This document shows, in pieces, positions 17,941-25,681 of a stretch of DNA of 64,000 nucleotides (positions are counted from its first letter, which is position 1; each line of letters opens with the position of its first letter). The notes under the pieces are model-generated. The model saw only the letters and a list, made by a program, of their open reading frames with translations, made no database searches and was not told the origin of the DNA. The position numbers and the translations under genes were made by a program. Source of the stretch: Clostridium bornimense. GTDB taxonomy: Bacteria > Bacillota > Clostridia > Clostridiales > Clostridiaceae. Location: positions 186,001-250,000 of the forward strand of contig NZ_HG917869.1 of assembly GCF_000577895.1 (NCBI RefSeq). The letters run 5' to 3'.

Positions 17941-18555
17941 ATGAAGAGTGAAAAAGAATTAATGTTATCAGGTGAGTTATATAAAGCACTTGATGATGAA
18001 TTATTCAAAGATAGTAGGAAATCTAGAAGATTAACTCGCTTATTTAATAATTCTAATGAAGAGGATTTAGAATATAGAACAGATTTATTGAAACAGCTTT
18101 TTAAATCTGTAGGAAAAAACATATATATAGAGCCTCCATTTAGATGTGACTATGGTAGCAATATATCTATAGGGGATAATTTCTATTCAAATTATGACTG
18201 TATAATATTAGACGTATGTGATGTTAATATAGGTAATAATGTCTTGTTTGCTCCAAGGGTATCAGTTTTTACAGCAGGGCATCCAATTGATGCAGAGGTT
18301 AGAAATGAATTATTGGAATTTGGGAAACCAATAACTATAGGAAATAATGTTTGGATTGGTGGAAATACTGTTATAAATCCTGGAGTAACTATAGGAAATA
18401 ATGTTGTAATTGGATCGGGTTCTGTTATTACAAAAGATATACCTGATAATGTTATAGCTGTTGGAAACCCTTGTAGAGTATTAAGAAAAATAACTGAAGA
18501 GGATAAAATTTATTGGAATAAGAAAAGAGAAGAATACTATCAAAATAAAAAATAG
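17941..18555 (+). CDS. maltose/galactoside-type sugar O-acetyltransferase
   Basis: A 204-residue hexapeptide-repeat acetyltransferase. The N-terminal cap (MLSGELYKALDDELFKDSRKSRRL) is that of maltose O-acetyltransferase and LacA. The left-handed beta-helix repeats begin near residue 75 (GSNISIGDNFYSNYDCIILD, then INIGNNVLFAPRVSVFTAGHPID, in which the histidine of AGHPI is catalytic). The C-terminal end is VIAVGNPCRVLRKI. It acetylates a sugar with acetyl-CoA, probably to detoxify or export non-metabolised glycosides. It is cotranscribed with the alpha-glucosidase. Confidence 0.92.
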   Translation: MKSEKELMLSGELYKALDDELFKDSRKSRRLTRLFNNSNEEDLEYRTDLLKQLFKSVGKNIYIEPPFRCDYGSNISIGDNFYSNYDCIILDVCDVNIGNNVLFAPRVSVFTAGHPIDAEVRNELLEFGKPITIGNNVWIGGNTVINPGVTIGNNVVIGSGSVITKDIPDNVIAVGNPCRVLRKITEEDKIYWNKKREEYYQNKK

Positions 18556-18569
18556 TCATTAAAAAATGT

Positions 18570-18598
18570 TTGACAAGGTAATTGTTAGGTGGTATTTT
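18570..18598 (+). promoter_or_regulatory. promoter of the ZTP-riboswitch gene
   Basis: TTGACA (18570-18575), a 17-base spacer and TATTTT (18593-18598) form a near-consensus sigma-A promoter. The predicted start near 18605 is directly before the riboswitch. Confidence 0.85.
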
Positions 18599-18605
18599 CA
18601 TCTTA

Positions 18606-18702
18606 GAGTTATATGACTGACGGAAGTGGAATTAACCACATGAAGTATAACAAATTATAAGCCGACCGTCTGGGCAAAGTCCAGATGGTGGGCTTTTTTG
18701 TT
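18606..18702 (+). promoter_or_regulatory. ZTP (pfl) riboswitch with overlapping terminator
   Basis: The leader shows the ZTP aptamer: ATGACTGACGG, a GTGG...CCAC hairpin, a variable linker, and the invariant end CCGTCTGGGCA (consensus CCGCCTGGGC). The 3' block GCCGACCGTCTGG is also the 5' arm of an intrinsic terminator with CCAGATGGTGGGC and a T-run (18661-18702). Ligand (ZMP/ZTP, which builds up when 10-formyl-THF is short) would stabilise the aptamer and prevent termination. The downstream gene encodes the very enzyme that consumes ZMP, which fits. Confidence 0.93.
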
Positions 18703-18719
18703 TTATAAGAGGTGTAATA

Positions 18720-19892
18720 ATGAAAGAATTGAATCTTAAGTATGGATGTAATCCAAATCAAAAACCAGCTAGGATTTATATGAGGGAAGGTGACCTTCCT
18801 ATAAAAATTCTTAATGGAGATGTCGGTTATATTAATTTATTGGATGCATTAAATGGATGGCAATTAGTAAAGGAATTAAAGGTTGCTACGGGACTTGCAG
18901 CAGCAACTTCATTTAAACATGTTAGTCCTGCCGGAGCAGCTGTAGCTATACCATTATCAGAGACATTAAAAAAGGTATATTTTGTTGATGATAATGATTT
19001 GTCAGATATAGCCACTGCATATATAAGGGCAAGAGGTGCAGATAGAATGTCATCCTATGGAGATTTTGTAGCACTATCTGATCAATGTGATGAAAAAACA
19101 GCAAAAATTTTATCAAGAGAAGTTTCAGATGGGATAATAGCTCCATCTTATTCTGAAGAAGCTTTAGAGATATTGAAAAAGAAGAGAAAAGGTAATTATC
19201 TTATAATGCAAATTGATAGCAATTATGAACCAAGTGATATAGAGACAAAGGATGTCTATGGGATTACTTTAGAACAAAAAAGAAATGATGTAAAGATATC
19301 TGAGGATACACTATGTAATTTCCCAACTAAAAATAAGACATTAACAGAGGATGCTAAAAGAGACTTAATTATTGCATTAATAACATTAAAATATACTCAA
19401 TCTAATTCAGTATGTTATGCAAAAGATGGACAAGTAATTGGAATAGGGGCAGGACAACAATCAAGAATTCACTGTACAAGATTAGCTGGAAATAAAGCAG
19501 ATATATGGTTTTTAAGACAAAATCCAAAGGTATTAAATTTGCCTTTTAAAGAAAATATTAAGCGAGTAGATAGAGATAATGCTATAGATGTATATATATC
19601 AGAGGATTATATGGATATATTAAGTGATGGAGTATGGGAGAATATTTTTACAAGTAAACCAGAACCGTTAAGTAGAGAAGAAAAAATAGAATGGTTAAAG
19701 AATCTAAATGATGTTTCATTAGCATCAGATGCATTTTTTCCATTTGGAGATAACATAGAACGTGCGAGGAAAAGTGGCGTTAAGTATATAGCAGAAACAG
19801 GTGGATCAATTAGAGATGATAATGTTATTGAAGTCTGTGATAAATATGATATAGCTATGGCATTTACAAATGTAAGGTTATTTCATCATTAA
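18720..19892 (+). CDS. stand-alone AICAR transformylase (PurH C-terminal type)
   Basis: A 390-residue phosphoribosylaminoimidazolecarboxamide formyltransferase that transfers a formyl group from 10-formyl-THF to AICAR (ZMP) in purine synthesis. Recognisable blocks are LKYGCNPNQKPARIY at the start, SFKHVSPAGAAVAIP (catalytic Lys-His), KYTQSNSVCYAKDGQVIGIGAGQQSRIHC and SDAFFPFGDNIERA. It corresponds to the C-terminal half of PurH and lacks the IMP cyclohydrolase domain, so that activity must come from another protein. Expression is controlled by the ZTP riboswitch 18 bases upstream. The start ATG overlaps the end of AGAGGTG spacing correctly. Confidence 0.93.
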   Translation: MKELNLKYGCNPNQKPARIYMREGDLPIKILNGDVGYINLLDALNGWQLVKELKVATGLAAATSFKHVSPAGAAVAIPLSETLKKVYFVDDNDLSDIATAYIRARGADRMSSYGDFVALSDQCDEKTAKILSREVSDGIIAPSYSEEALEILKKKRKGNYLIMQIDSNYEPSDIETKDVYGITLEQKRNDVKISEDTLCNFPTKNKTLTEDAKRDLIIALITLKYTQSNSVCYAKDGQVIGIGAGQQSRIHCTRLAGNKADIWFLRQNPKVLNLPFKENIKRVDRDNAIDVYISEDYMDILSDGVWENIFTSKPEPLSREEKIEWLKNLNDVSLASDAFFPFGDNIERARKSGVKYIAETGGSIRDDNVIEVCDKYDIAMAFTNVRLFHH

Positions 19893-20003
19893 AGATATAG
19901 TCATGCATACAAAAATACAGGTATTATAGTACACATTTAAAAATATTGACTTACCATATATTAGCATGATATTATGTACAAAAAATGTATTGAGGTATTA
20001 CTA

Positions 20004-20501
20004 ATGGATAATATATTAGATTTAAATGGTAAAAGAATTGAAGAAATAGAAAGAGAAGCATATAACAAATTTATGGCTGTGAAAATAGATGAAGATAGAT
20101 ACATATTTCCGGCTAACATTGTGAACACTGAAGCTATAGATGCTAATTTTAAAAAATCAGATCTTTTTAACGATTTAGCACTAGTTAAAAAAGTAAAAAG
20201 CATGGACTTTTCTAAAAGTAATTCTGTAATTATAACATGTGCAGATAAATATGAAGATGGAACTAATGTTGTGGAATTGGTAGACACAAAAGAAATTGAT
20301 AACGATGATTTGGAAGATAATATATATCGCGTAGAAGTTAAAGCAGATATGAATACTAATGATGGTAGACAAGATTTTATAGAATTGTTAGCATACTTTA
20401 ACAGAGATAGGGATATAGTATTTCAATTTTTCATCTGCTATGATTTGGAGCAAATAAAAGAATTGTTAGAAGATGGAAGGTGGGAAAATGGGAGGGGATA
20501 A
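20004..20501 (+). CDS. uncharacterised acidic protein
   Basis: An acidic soluble protein of about 165 residues that I do not recognise. It mixes beta strands and helices (RYIFPANIVNTEAIDANF, NNSVIITCADKYEDG, FIELLAYFNRDRDIVFQFFICYD). ATG 20004 is preferred to 19974, because GAGGTATTAC lies just upstream and the earlier ATG overlaps a -10 box (TTGACT 19946-19951, TATTAT 19970-19975). A terminator closes the gene at 20571-20606. It looks monocistronic. Confidence 0.7.
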   Translation: MDNILDLNGKRIEEIEREAYNKFMAVKIDEDRYIFPANIVNTEAIDANFKKSDLFNDLALVKKVKSMDFSKSNSVIITCADKYEDGTNVVELVDTKEIDNDDLEDNIYRVEVKADMNTNDGRQDFIELLAYFNRDRDIVFQFFICYDLEQIKELLEDGRWENGRG

Positions 20502-20513
20502 AAAGAAAAATAA

Positions 20514-20663
20514 TTAAGATTTATTCTTTTTAATTAGTATTGTGTCGCATTTCATACAATAAATCTTACCAATAACAGGCTGAAAATGCCTGTTATTTTC
20601 TTTTTGTCTAGTACTTTTTCCATTTTGACAAAAGATTATATTTAGATTTCTTGTTTCTTTCAT
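20514..20663 (-). CDS. possible cysteine-rich KTR-like small protein or remnant
   Basis: A 49-residue minus-strand frame starting at 20663 reads FCQNGKSTRQK, then a linker and YCMKCDTILI. This recalls the cysteine-rich KTR family (C..CGNKTR...YCPKCK...LI) that occurs in conjugative elements, but one of the first cysteines is missing and the linker is formed by the terminator of the opposing gene. The ribosome binding site is poor. It could be a decayed KTR gene or chance. Confidence is low. Confidence 0.3.
   Translation of the reverse strand: MKETRNLNIIFCQNGKSTRQKENNRHFQPVIGKIYCMKCDTILIKKNKS
20571..20606 (+). terminator. intrinsic terminator
   Basis: AATAACAGGC and GCCTGTTATT pair perfectly around a 7-base loop, followed by TTCTTTTTG. 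It closes the 20004-20501 gene. Confidence 0.9.
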
Positions 20664-20692
20664 AGAATTCTTCTTAATATAAAAATTAAAAG

Positions 20693-20705
20693 TTACGTGA
20701 CGTAA
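20693..20705. repeat. TACGTSACGTA intergenic motif, copy 2
   Basis: TTACGTGACGTAA, with arms extended to six bases. It lies just upstream of the minus-strand KTR-like frame. The rest of 20710-20970 shows nothing recognisable. Confidence 0.6.
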
Positions 20706-20970
20706 GATTTTTTTTAACTTATGTGCGAGAAAAAGTTTTAATATCATATTAGTTAACATAATCTTATTTATGAAATGTAAACTAATTATATTCTTTAAGA
20801 AATATTCTAAAGGTCGTAAATCTAGCAATTCATTTTTTGAGCTTAAAACAATATTTAAGAAGACTTAATTTATATATTAAAAGTAATATTTCTGTATGAT
20901 ATAATATCATTAAATTTACAGATAAATAGAAATACTTATATATACGTTAAATAGTATTGGAGGTGAAAAA

Positions 20971-21918
20971 ATGACAAAGAAACACGACTATGATGCTGCT
21001 TGGAAAACCATATTAGAAGCTTTTGAAGAAGAAATAGTAGAGCTTTTATTTCCTGAAATATATAATAAAATAAATTGGGAAATTAAAAGTGAAGCATTAG
21101 ATAATGAACTTTTAGAAATTCAAAAGGAAATTTTCAGTAAGGAAGAAGCTGAAAAGATAATATCTGATAAAATTATAAAAGTAACAATGAAGGATAATGA
21201 CAGCAAGATACTATTTATTCATGTAGAGGTACAAAGTTATAGTAGTAATGAAAATATATTTGCTGAAAGAATGTTTAGGTATTTCTATAGAATTTGGGAC
21301 AAATTTAGATATAAGTACAAAGATAAATCTGATATTGTAGGTTCTGCAATATATACTTATAAAGGTTCTGCTGGTAAGGATAAAGGATATGTATATAAGA
21401 TTCCAGATCTAGATGATGATATTTTAGTATATAATTTTAGAACAATGGATGTAGAAGAATTAGATTTAAATAATATTAATGATGATAATCCATTAAAACT
21501 AGTTTTCAAAATTGCAAAAAGGCTATTATATACTGATGCAAATGATAATGATATATTCTTAGCAAAGGTAGAATTATTTAATGAGCTAGTTAATTACAAT
21601 AAGGTAAAAACAATAGATCAAAGAAAAGCATTAACATATTTTTTAGAATATTTATTTTTAATACAAGATGACAATTTATCTGATAAGTTTAAGGAAATTA
21701 AGGATAGTGCAGGAGGTGTTATTAAAATGGGTATTGATGAGATAAGAGAAAAATATTTAGAAGAAAAGGGTAGGGTAGAAGGAAAAGAAGAAGGTAGAGA
21801 AGAAGGTATTAATCTTACTAAAAAAGTCTTTAAGCTTGCTAATAAAGGTGAATCTATAAGTAACATTGCAAAGATATGTGAAATATCTGAAGAAAAGGTA
21901 AAAGAAATATTAGAATAA
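20971..21918 (+). CDS. Rpn-family recombination-promoting nuclease / putative transposase
   Basis: A 315-residue protein of the Rpn/YhgA-like PD-(D/E)XK family. The N-terminus (KKHDYDAAWKTILEAFEEEIVELLFPE) and the nuclease core strand FIHVEVQSYS (E-x-Q) followed by RMFRYFYRIWDKF are diagnostic. The C-terminus has an acidic-basic helix rich in EGKEEGREEG and ends in a small helical tail (SISNIAKICEISEEKVKEIL). Rpn proteins promote RecA-independent recombination and are often labelled transposases. It stands at the left edge of a stretch of broken genes, which fits an accessory origin. Confidence 0.85.
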   Translation: MTKKHDYDAAWKTILEAFEEEIVELLFPEIYNKINWEIKSEALDNELLEIQKEIFSKEEAEKIISDKIIKVTMKDNDSKILFIHVEVQSYSSNENIFAERMFRYFYRIWDKFRYKYKDKSDIVGSAIYTYKGSAGKDKGYVYKIPDLDDDILVYNFRTMDVEELDLNNINDDNPLKLVFKIAKRLLYTDANDNDIFLAKVELFNELVNYNKVKTIDQRKALTYFLEYLFLIQDDNLSDKFKEIKDSAGGVIKMGIDEIREKYLEEKGRVEGKEEGREEGINLTKKVFKLANKGESISNIAKICEISEEKVKEILE

Positions 21919-21989
21919 AATTAATTATTATATTAATTATGCAACTTAGTAATATTAGGGAAAAAGACAATAATAAAACTATATAAGAT

Positions 21990-22038
21990 AAAAATCCTTT
22001 GTTAAATTTTGTGATCAAAATGTATCGAAGGATTTTTT
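21990..22038 (+). terminator. putative terminator
   Basis: AAAAATCCTT pairs with AAGGATTTTT, with an inner AAATTTTG/CAAAAT pairing and a T-rich end. It closes the Rpn gene. Confidence 0.65.
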
Positions 22039-22071
22039 ATGATAACGAACCCCTATATATGAGGGAAATAG

Positions 22072-22176
22072 GATCGTTCAGAATGTATTATTAAAAAAGT
22101 TGATTATTATTTTGATATAGATGGTAATCCTGTAGGAAAAGGATCAAATGTATCACATATAGTTATAGAGAATTGA
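22072..22176 (+). pseudogene. C-terminal remnant of a polymorphic-toxin-like protein
   Basis: After a stop at 22069 one frame stays open for 34 codons and ends KKVDYYFDIDGNPVGKGSN, then VSHIVIEN and a stop. The FDxDGNPVGKGS...SHI ending is like the tails of secreted polymorphic toxins. There is no start codon. The immunity-like gene begins four bases after its stop, the usual toxin-immunity order, so this is the surviving end of a lost toxin. The family name is inference. Confidence 0.45.
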
Positions 22177-22179
22177 GGT

Positions 22180-22530
22180 ATGAACAAAATGAAAATTAAC
22201 GAGCTGATTAATAAATATTATTTTCATGATAGTTTAGTGACTAATATAAGTTCTGGTAACAATGAAGTAAAGATAAATATTGAATTATGTAATTGGAAAC
22301 AAAAAGGATACTTAAAAAATGAGCCAGAAATGAAAGAAATTGAAGTAATTTTTAAAGATGTATCGTGTTGTAAATTTGATTTTATTGAGGGAAATATTGA
22401 TTATGATACAATACTTGAGGTTAGTTATTCAGGAGAAAATAATGAAAAAATAAAGTTCGTTTTAGAAGATGAACATAATATTAAAATATTGGAGTTTTAC
22501 TCAAAAAATGTAGATATTAATGAACTTTAG
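22180..22530 (+). CDS. putative immunity protein
   Basis: A 113-116 residue soluble protein with an opening (INELINKYYFHDSLVTNI) and an all-beta build seen in several immunity-protein families paired with polymorphic toxins. I do not recognise the exact family. It follows the toxin-tail remnant by four bases, so it may be an orphan immunity gene kept after toxin loss. The start is either ATG 22180 or 22189; the GAGGT at 22174-22178 leaves a proper 10-base spacer only for the second. Confidence 0.5.
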   Translation: MNKMKINELINKYYFHDSLVTNISSGNNEVKINIELCNWKQKGYLKNEPEMKEIEVIFKDVSCCKFDFIEGNIDYDTILEVSYSGENNEKIKFVLEDEHNIKILEFYSKNVDINEL

Positions 22531-22534
22531 GTAT

Positions 22535-22826
22535 TTAACGATTTTTTACTATATTATAAAAAGTAGTCTTCTTTAATTTTGTAAGCTCCATAGCATTTAC
22601 AGCTGTTATCTCACCAGCTTTCCATCTTCCTACTACTTTATCAAAGTTTTCAGGTAGCTGTATCTTTGGTCTACCGTACCTATCCCATTCACCTCGTGTT
22701 TTCATTGATTCAATTACTTCCCTTTATCATTTCTACTTCTGCTTGTGTCATTGTTGCATAAAGTTCAATAAGCATATATTTATGACTATATAATGGCATT
22801 GTCATATAAGTATGACACCATGCATT
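22535..22826 (-). pseudogene. serine resolvase C-terminal fragment, frameshifted
   Basis: The minus strand encodes MLIELYATMTQAEVEMIKG and then, after a frameshift near 22720, the segment ESMKTRGEWDRYGRPKIQLP, followed by NFDKVVGRWKAGEITAVNAMELTKLKKTTFY. This is the linker and C-terminal DNA-binding region of Pin/resolvase-type serine recombinases. The catalytic N-terminal domain is gone and the frame is broken, so it is a relic of a mobile element. It shares the area with the Rpn nuclease and toxin remnants. Confidence 0.8.
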
Positions 22827-22843
22827 ATTAAATTTTACAAGTC

Positions 22844-22884
22844 GCAATATAAAATATTGCTTCAGTTGTAAAATATTGTATAAT
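22844..22884 (+). promoter_or_regulatory. promoter and dyad upstream of signal peptidase gene
   Basis: TTGCTT (22857-22862), a 16-base spacer and TATAAT (22879-22884) form a promoter. The inverted repeat GCAATAT-AAA-ATATTGC (22844-22860) overlaps the -35 and could be an operator. Confidence 0.6.
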
Positions 22885-22962
22885 AAATAAAGAAACTTTA
22901 TTTAAATTATATATAGTTAATATAAAAAATTAATAAACTTATAACATGTAAGGAGATATAAG

Positions 22963-23499
22963 ATGAAAAAAATTTTTATAAATTGGATTTTGCCTATAAT
23001 AGCGGCTCTTGTTTTAAGTACTATCATAAATAAATATGTATTTATGATAGCTACTGTTCCTAGTTCATCTATGAGACCAACGATAATGGAAGGTGATAGG
23101 TTACTTGTGACGAGGACACATAATCCAGAAAAGTTAAAAACAGGCGACATTGTTGTTTTTGATTTTAAAGAAGAAAATGAGAAATTTGTAAAAAGGCTTA
23201 TTGGAACACCAGGAGATACAGTAGAGATTTTTGAGGATGGTAGTGTTAAAGTTAATGGTAAATTATTAGATGACTCATATATATATGAAAGAGAGTATGT
23301 TACTGATGTGTATCAAAAATATGAAGTACCAGAAGATTCATATTTCTTTTTAGGCGATAATAGAAATATTTCTAAGGACTCTAGAAAGTGGGAAACAAGT
23401 CCATATATAAAAGGTGAAGATATAGAAGGTAAAGCACAATTTATAGTATATCCTTTTAATAGAATTGGAAAATTAAAATCTATTTCTTATTTAAATTAA
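22963..23499 (+). CDS. lepB: type I signal peptidase
   Basis: A 178-residue S26A signal peptidase. It has one N-terminal membrane anchor (residues 5-24), box B VPSSSMRPTIMEGD with nucleophile Ser36, box D KRLIGTPGDTVEI with the general base Lys77, and box E LGDNRNISKDSRKW. It cleaves signal peptides on the outer face of the membrane. It starts at an ATG after AAGGAGAT. A paralogue of the main housekeeping enzyme is likely, since it stands alone inside a decayed region. A frameshifted small gene follows. Confidence 0.9.
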   Translation: MKKIFINWILPIIAALVLSTIINKYVFMIATVPSSSMRPTIMEGDRLLVTRTHNPEKLKTGDIVVFDFKEENEKFVKRLIGTPGDTVEIFEDGSVKVNGKLLDDSYIYEREYVTDVYQKYEVPEDSYFFLGDNRNISKDSRKWETSPYIKGEDIEGKAQFIVYPFNRIGKLKSISYLN

Positions 23500-23587
23500 T
23501 AGTTATCAATATTACAGTTTTATTGATATTATATTCTTAATATGAAAGTATATAATTGAATATAAATTACACTAGGGAGAAAAAAGT

Positions 23588-23721
23588 ATGAAATCTAATT
23601 TAAAGAAGTTATTAAGTAAATTTGGAATTATATTTTTTACATCATTTATTATATCTTTTTAAGCATTCAAATATTTGATAAAAAATATACATTTACTATA
23701 GTAGAAGGAAGTATATATTAA
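23588..23721 (+). pseudogene. frameshifted small membrane-anchored protein
   Basis: An ATG with AGGGAGA upstream opens MKSNLKKLLSKFGIIFF and a hydrophobic run, ending at a stop near 23660. Changing frame at the preceding T-run continues the hydrophobic segment and then reads DKKYTFTIVEGSIY to a stop at 23721. Together they would make a 44-residue anchored peptide. It may be the start of a longer lost gene. The family is unknown. Confidence 0.4.
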
Positions 23722-23797
23722 TAATACATATAAAGTGCTGTTAGCAGTTCTTAGATCATAACTCTAATCTTCTTATCTTTAAAAACATCAGATTTTT

Positions 23798-24070
23798 TTA
23801 GTTGTACTTAATCATAATCGTATATTCTCCAACTTCATAATAGTTTGCACACCATATATTTCCCCAAGTGAATTCATAACCCTTTTTATTATCTGATAAA
23901 TGTATAATATTGCCTGTGGATTTTAAGTTTTTGAATAACCAATTTATTAATGAATTAACTTCGGTGTTAATTCTATCTTTGTTCCAAGACTTCCAATGTA
24001 AATCATCTTCCTCTAGGTGCTTCCATATATCTATACTTTTAATTTTTTTATCTTCAAATTTAAATTTCAT
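23798..24070 (-). CDS. uncharacterised small protein
   Basis: A 90-residue minus-strand protein with an even composition that looks coding (HLEEDDLHWKSWNKDRINTE, NSLINWLFKNL, GYEFTWGNIWCANYYEVGEY). I do not recognise it. It starts 11 bases after the stop of the frameshifted minus-strand gene at 24082-24302, so the two were probably one operon. It has no convincing ribosome binding site of its own. Its size and position among toxin relics suit an immunity-like gene, but that is only context. Confidence 0.5.
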   Translation of the reverse strand: MKFKFEDKKIKSIDIWKHLEEDDLHWKSWNKDRINTEVNSLINWLFKNLKSTGNIIHLSDNKKGYEFTWGNIWCANYYEVGEYTIMIKYN

Positions 24071-24081
24071 ATGAAGATTTT

Positions 24082-24302
24082 TTATAAAAACATTTCAAAT
24101 GTATAACCACATTCACAGAAATTTAATGGAAGTCTTCTTCCATAATAACGTGTGTCTTTAATTGTTATTGTTTTAAACTTATCTTCATTTTTATATTTTA
24201 AATATATATTTTTATCAAGACGAAAATTTTTTAATACATTAACCCTAAAGAAATCTCTTTGTTAAATATATTTTTATCAAGAATTATAGCAGCTATATAC
24301 AT
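24082..24302 (-). pseudogene. frameshifted unknown gene
   Basis: On the minus strand a good AAGGAGG precedes ATG 24302 and the frame MYIAAIILDKNIFNKEISLG, which stops after 23 residues. The next frame continues as VLKNFRLDKNIYLKYKNED and ends GRRLPLNFCECGYTFEMFL at 24082. The two pieces make a single protein of about 70 residues with one frameshift near 24250. The family is unknown. It is upstream of, and close to, the 90-residue gene. Confidence 0.5.
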
Positions 24303-24379
24303 AAAAATCCTCCTTATAATTTATGTGATATAATAACATTATCCAATAAAGGATATAATTGGATAATGGGAAGTTAACG

Positions 24380-24509
24380 TTGGAACTAACTATCTTAAAA
24401 AGCGAAGAAGGATCTAAAGTAGATTGGGCATTATTTAAAGTTGAATCAAAAGCAACATATATATAAAGATACAGGAAATTTTTCAGATAGAGTTGAAAGT
24501 GCCTCATAA
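24380..24509 (+). pseudogene. frameshifted gene remnant
   Basis: The plus frame from 24380 reads ELTILKSEEGSKVDWALFKV and meets a stop inside a TA repeat near 24464. Shifting frame there continues YKDTGNFSDRVESAS to a stop at 24507. This looks like the C-terminal part of a lost protein broken by a slipped TA tract. The family is unknown. Confidence 0.35.
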
Positions 24510-24527
24510 TTATATTTTTAATACTAA

Positions 24528-24677
24528 TCTTTTATCAAAGGTGGACATAAATATAAAGAATTTTTCGGATGCCCGCAAAGTGCGTATGTATACAATAATG
24601 TACAAAAATTCGATATATTTTTAGTGGTTCAAGAAAGTATACATTTTAAAATGAATGATTTTTTAATTAACTCTTAG
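24528..24677 (+). pseudogene. C-terminal gene remnant
   Basis: A 49-codon open stretch without a start reads YKEFFGCPQSAYVYNNVQKF and continues to a stop at 24677. Its composition looks like coding sequence, but the N-terminus is missing. The family is unknown. The intervals between the fragments from 23722 to 24735 show nothing else. Confidence 0.35.
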
Positions 24678-24735
24678 GTAGAATTTACATTTTTGATATA
24701 ATATATGTGTATTTGTTTATTAATAGAGGGGGGCT

Positions 24736-25296
24736 ATGTTAATGGGTGCAATTGCTCTTACATTTCCATTTATGGTTATTGATTATATATATGTAGTAAT
24801 AGCTTTTATTTTATGGCTTAAGAATCTATTTATTGATTATAAAAGGAATGGCTCATCTCTAGAATTGTATGAAGAACAACTAAAAAAAGCTGGTATTCTT
24901 TGTTGTATTTGGATTTCTGGAATTAATATACCTTATTTTGTTTGTATGAAAATACATAACAATCAACTTAATTTGTTAACACTTCTTTTTATTATTTTCT
25001 GTAGTATTTTTCTAATTAAATCTATAAAAAATCCACAACGTATGTTTATAAATCATATATTGTTTATCATAGCTTTTATTACAGAAATTTATATTATAAT
25101 AAGATACATGCCATTATTTAATGTCAGTCTAAAAGATCTTATATTTACAATAAAATTAAATCTACCAATAATAATAATACCTATTAGCTATATCGTATCA
25201 AATGGTTACAATAAAAAGTATTTTCTAAAATATTCTTTATTGTATTTTGTAATTGCTATTTTAATAGCAATTACTGATATATTTTTTTTACCTTAA
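24736..25296 (+). CDS. polytopic membrane protein, twin of 26093-26668
   Basis: A 186-residue protein with about six hydrophobic segments. A cytoplasmic stretch after the first segment contains KKAGILCCIWISGINIPYF, which parallels KKIGIINCSWIMSCNFLGLF in the 191-residue protein at 26093. The two genes therefore look like diverged copies. Each is followed, in converging orientation, by a fragment of the same papain-like protein, so this is a duplicated two-gene unit. A role in immunity to or export of the partner is possible but unproven. The start has AGAGGGGGG upstream. Confidence 0.6.
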   Translation: MLMGAIALTFPFMVIDYIYVVIAFILWLKNLFIDYKRNGSSLELYEEQLKKAGILCCIWISGINIPYFVCMKIHNNQLNLLTLLFIIFCSIFLIKSIKNPQRMFINHILFIIAFITEIYIIIRYMPLFNVSLKDLIFTIKLNLPIIIIPISYIVSNGYNKKYFLKYSLLYFVIAILIAITDIFFLP

Positions 25297-25347
25297 AATT
25301 AAATATAATTGTTTTATATCAAAATTAAGTGATATTATCATAAAAAA

Positions 25348-25387
25348 ATGCTGTTACAAAACTAAAAAATTAGTTTTGTAACAGCAT
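25348..25387 (-). terminator. hairpin terminator between converging genes
   Basis: Eighteen-base arms (ATGCTGTTACAAAACTAA and its complement) enclose AAAA. On the minus strand a run of seven T follows, so it best terminates the minus-strand fragment; it may act on both strands. Confidence 0.85.
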
Positions 25388-25406
25388 CAATAGCATTTAT
25401 ATTAAA

Positions 25407-25680
25407 TCAATGGTTTTTAATATATTCTTCTAATTTACGTATATCAGTTATGGCAAAAACACTATCAAAAGTATAGTTAACAGCATCATATTTATAATTA
25501 GGAGTAGTATTCTGATTTATAAAGTATTTTTCAATAACTACATATTCTCTATGATAGTTAAGATCTTTATCAAATGGATAATTACTATCATATATTTCTA
25601 AATAGTATATGTTAGGATTTTCTCTATCTTGTAACAGTCTTTGTGCAACAACTGAATGTGCTGTTAATTCAAATTTTAAT
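25407..25680 (-). pseudogene. C-terminal fragment of papain-like protein, copy 1
   Basis: The minus strand reads LKFELTAHSVVAQRLLQD, then NPNIYYLEIYDSNYPFD, YVVIEKYF, YKYDAVNYTFDSVFAITDIR and KLEEYIKNH to a stop. The HSVVA and YDSN blocks look like the catalytic His and Asn neighbourhood of C39/papain-fold cysteine peptidases. The gene is cut at about 25680, where an HsdM fragment in the opposite orientation begins at once, so this is a rearrangement junction. It closely matches the fragment at 26739-27182. Confidence 0.6.
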
Positions 25681-25681
25681 G

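Noticed and set aside
24277-24507. 76-residue minus-strand frame
   Set aside because: Antisense to the remnants on both strands; low-complexity composition and no start signal.
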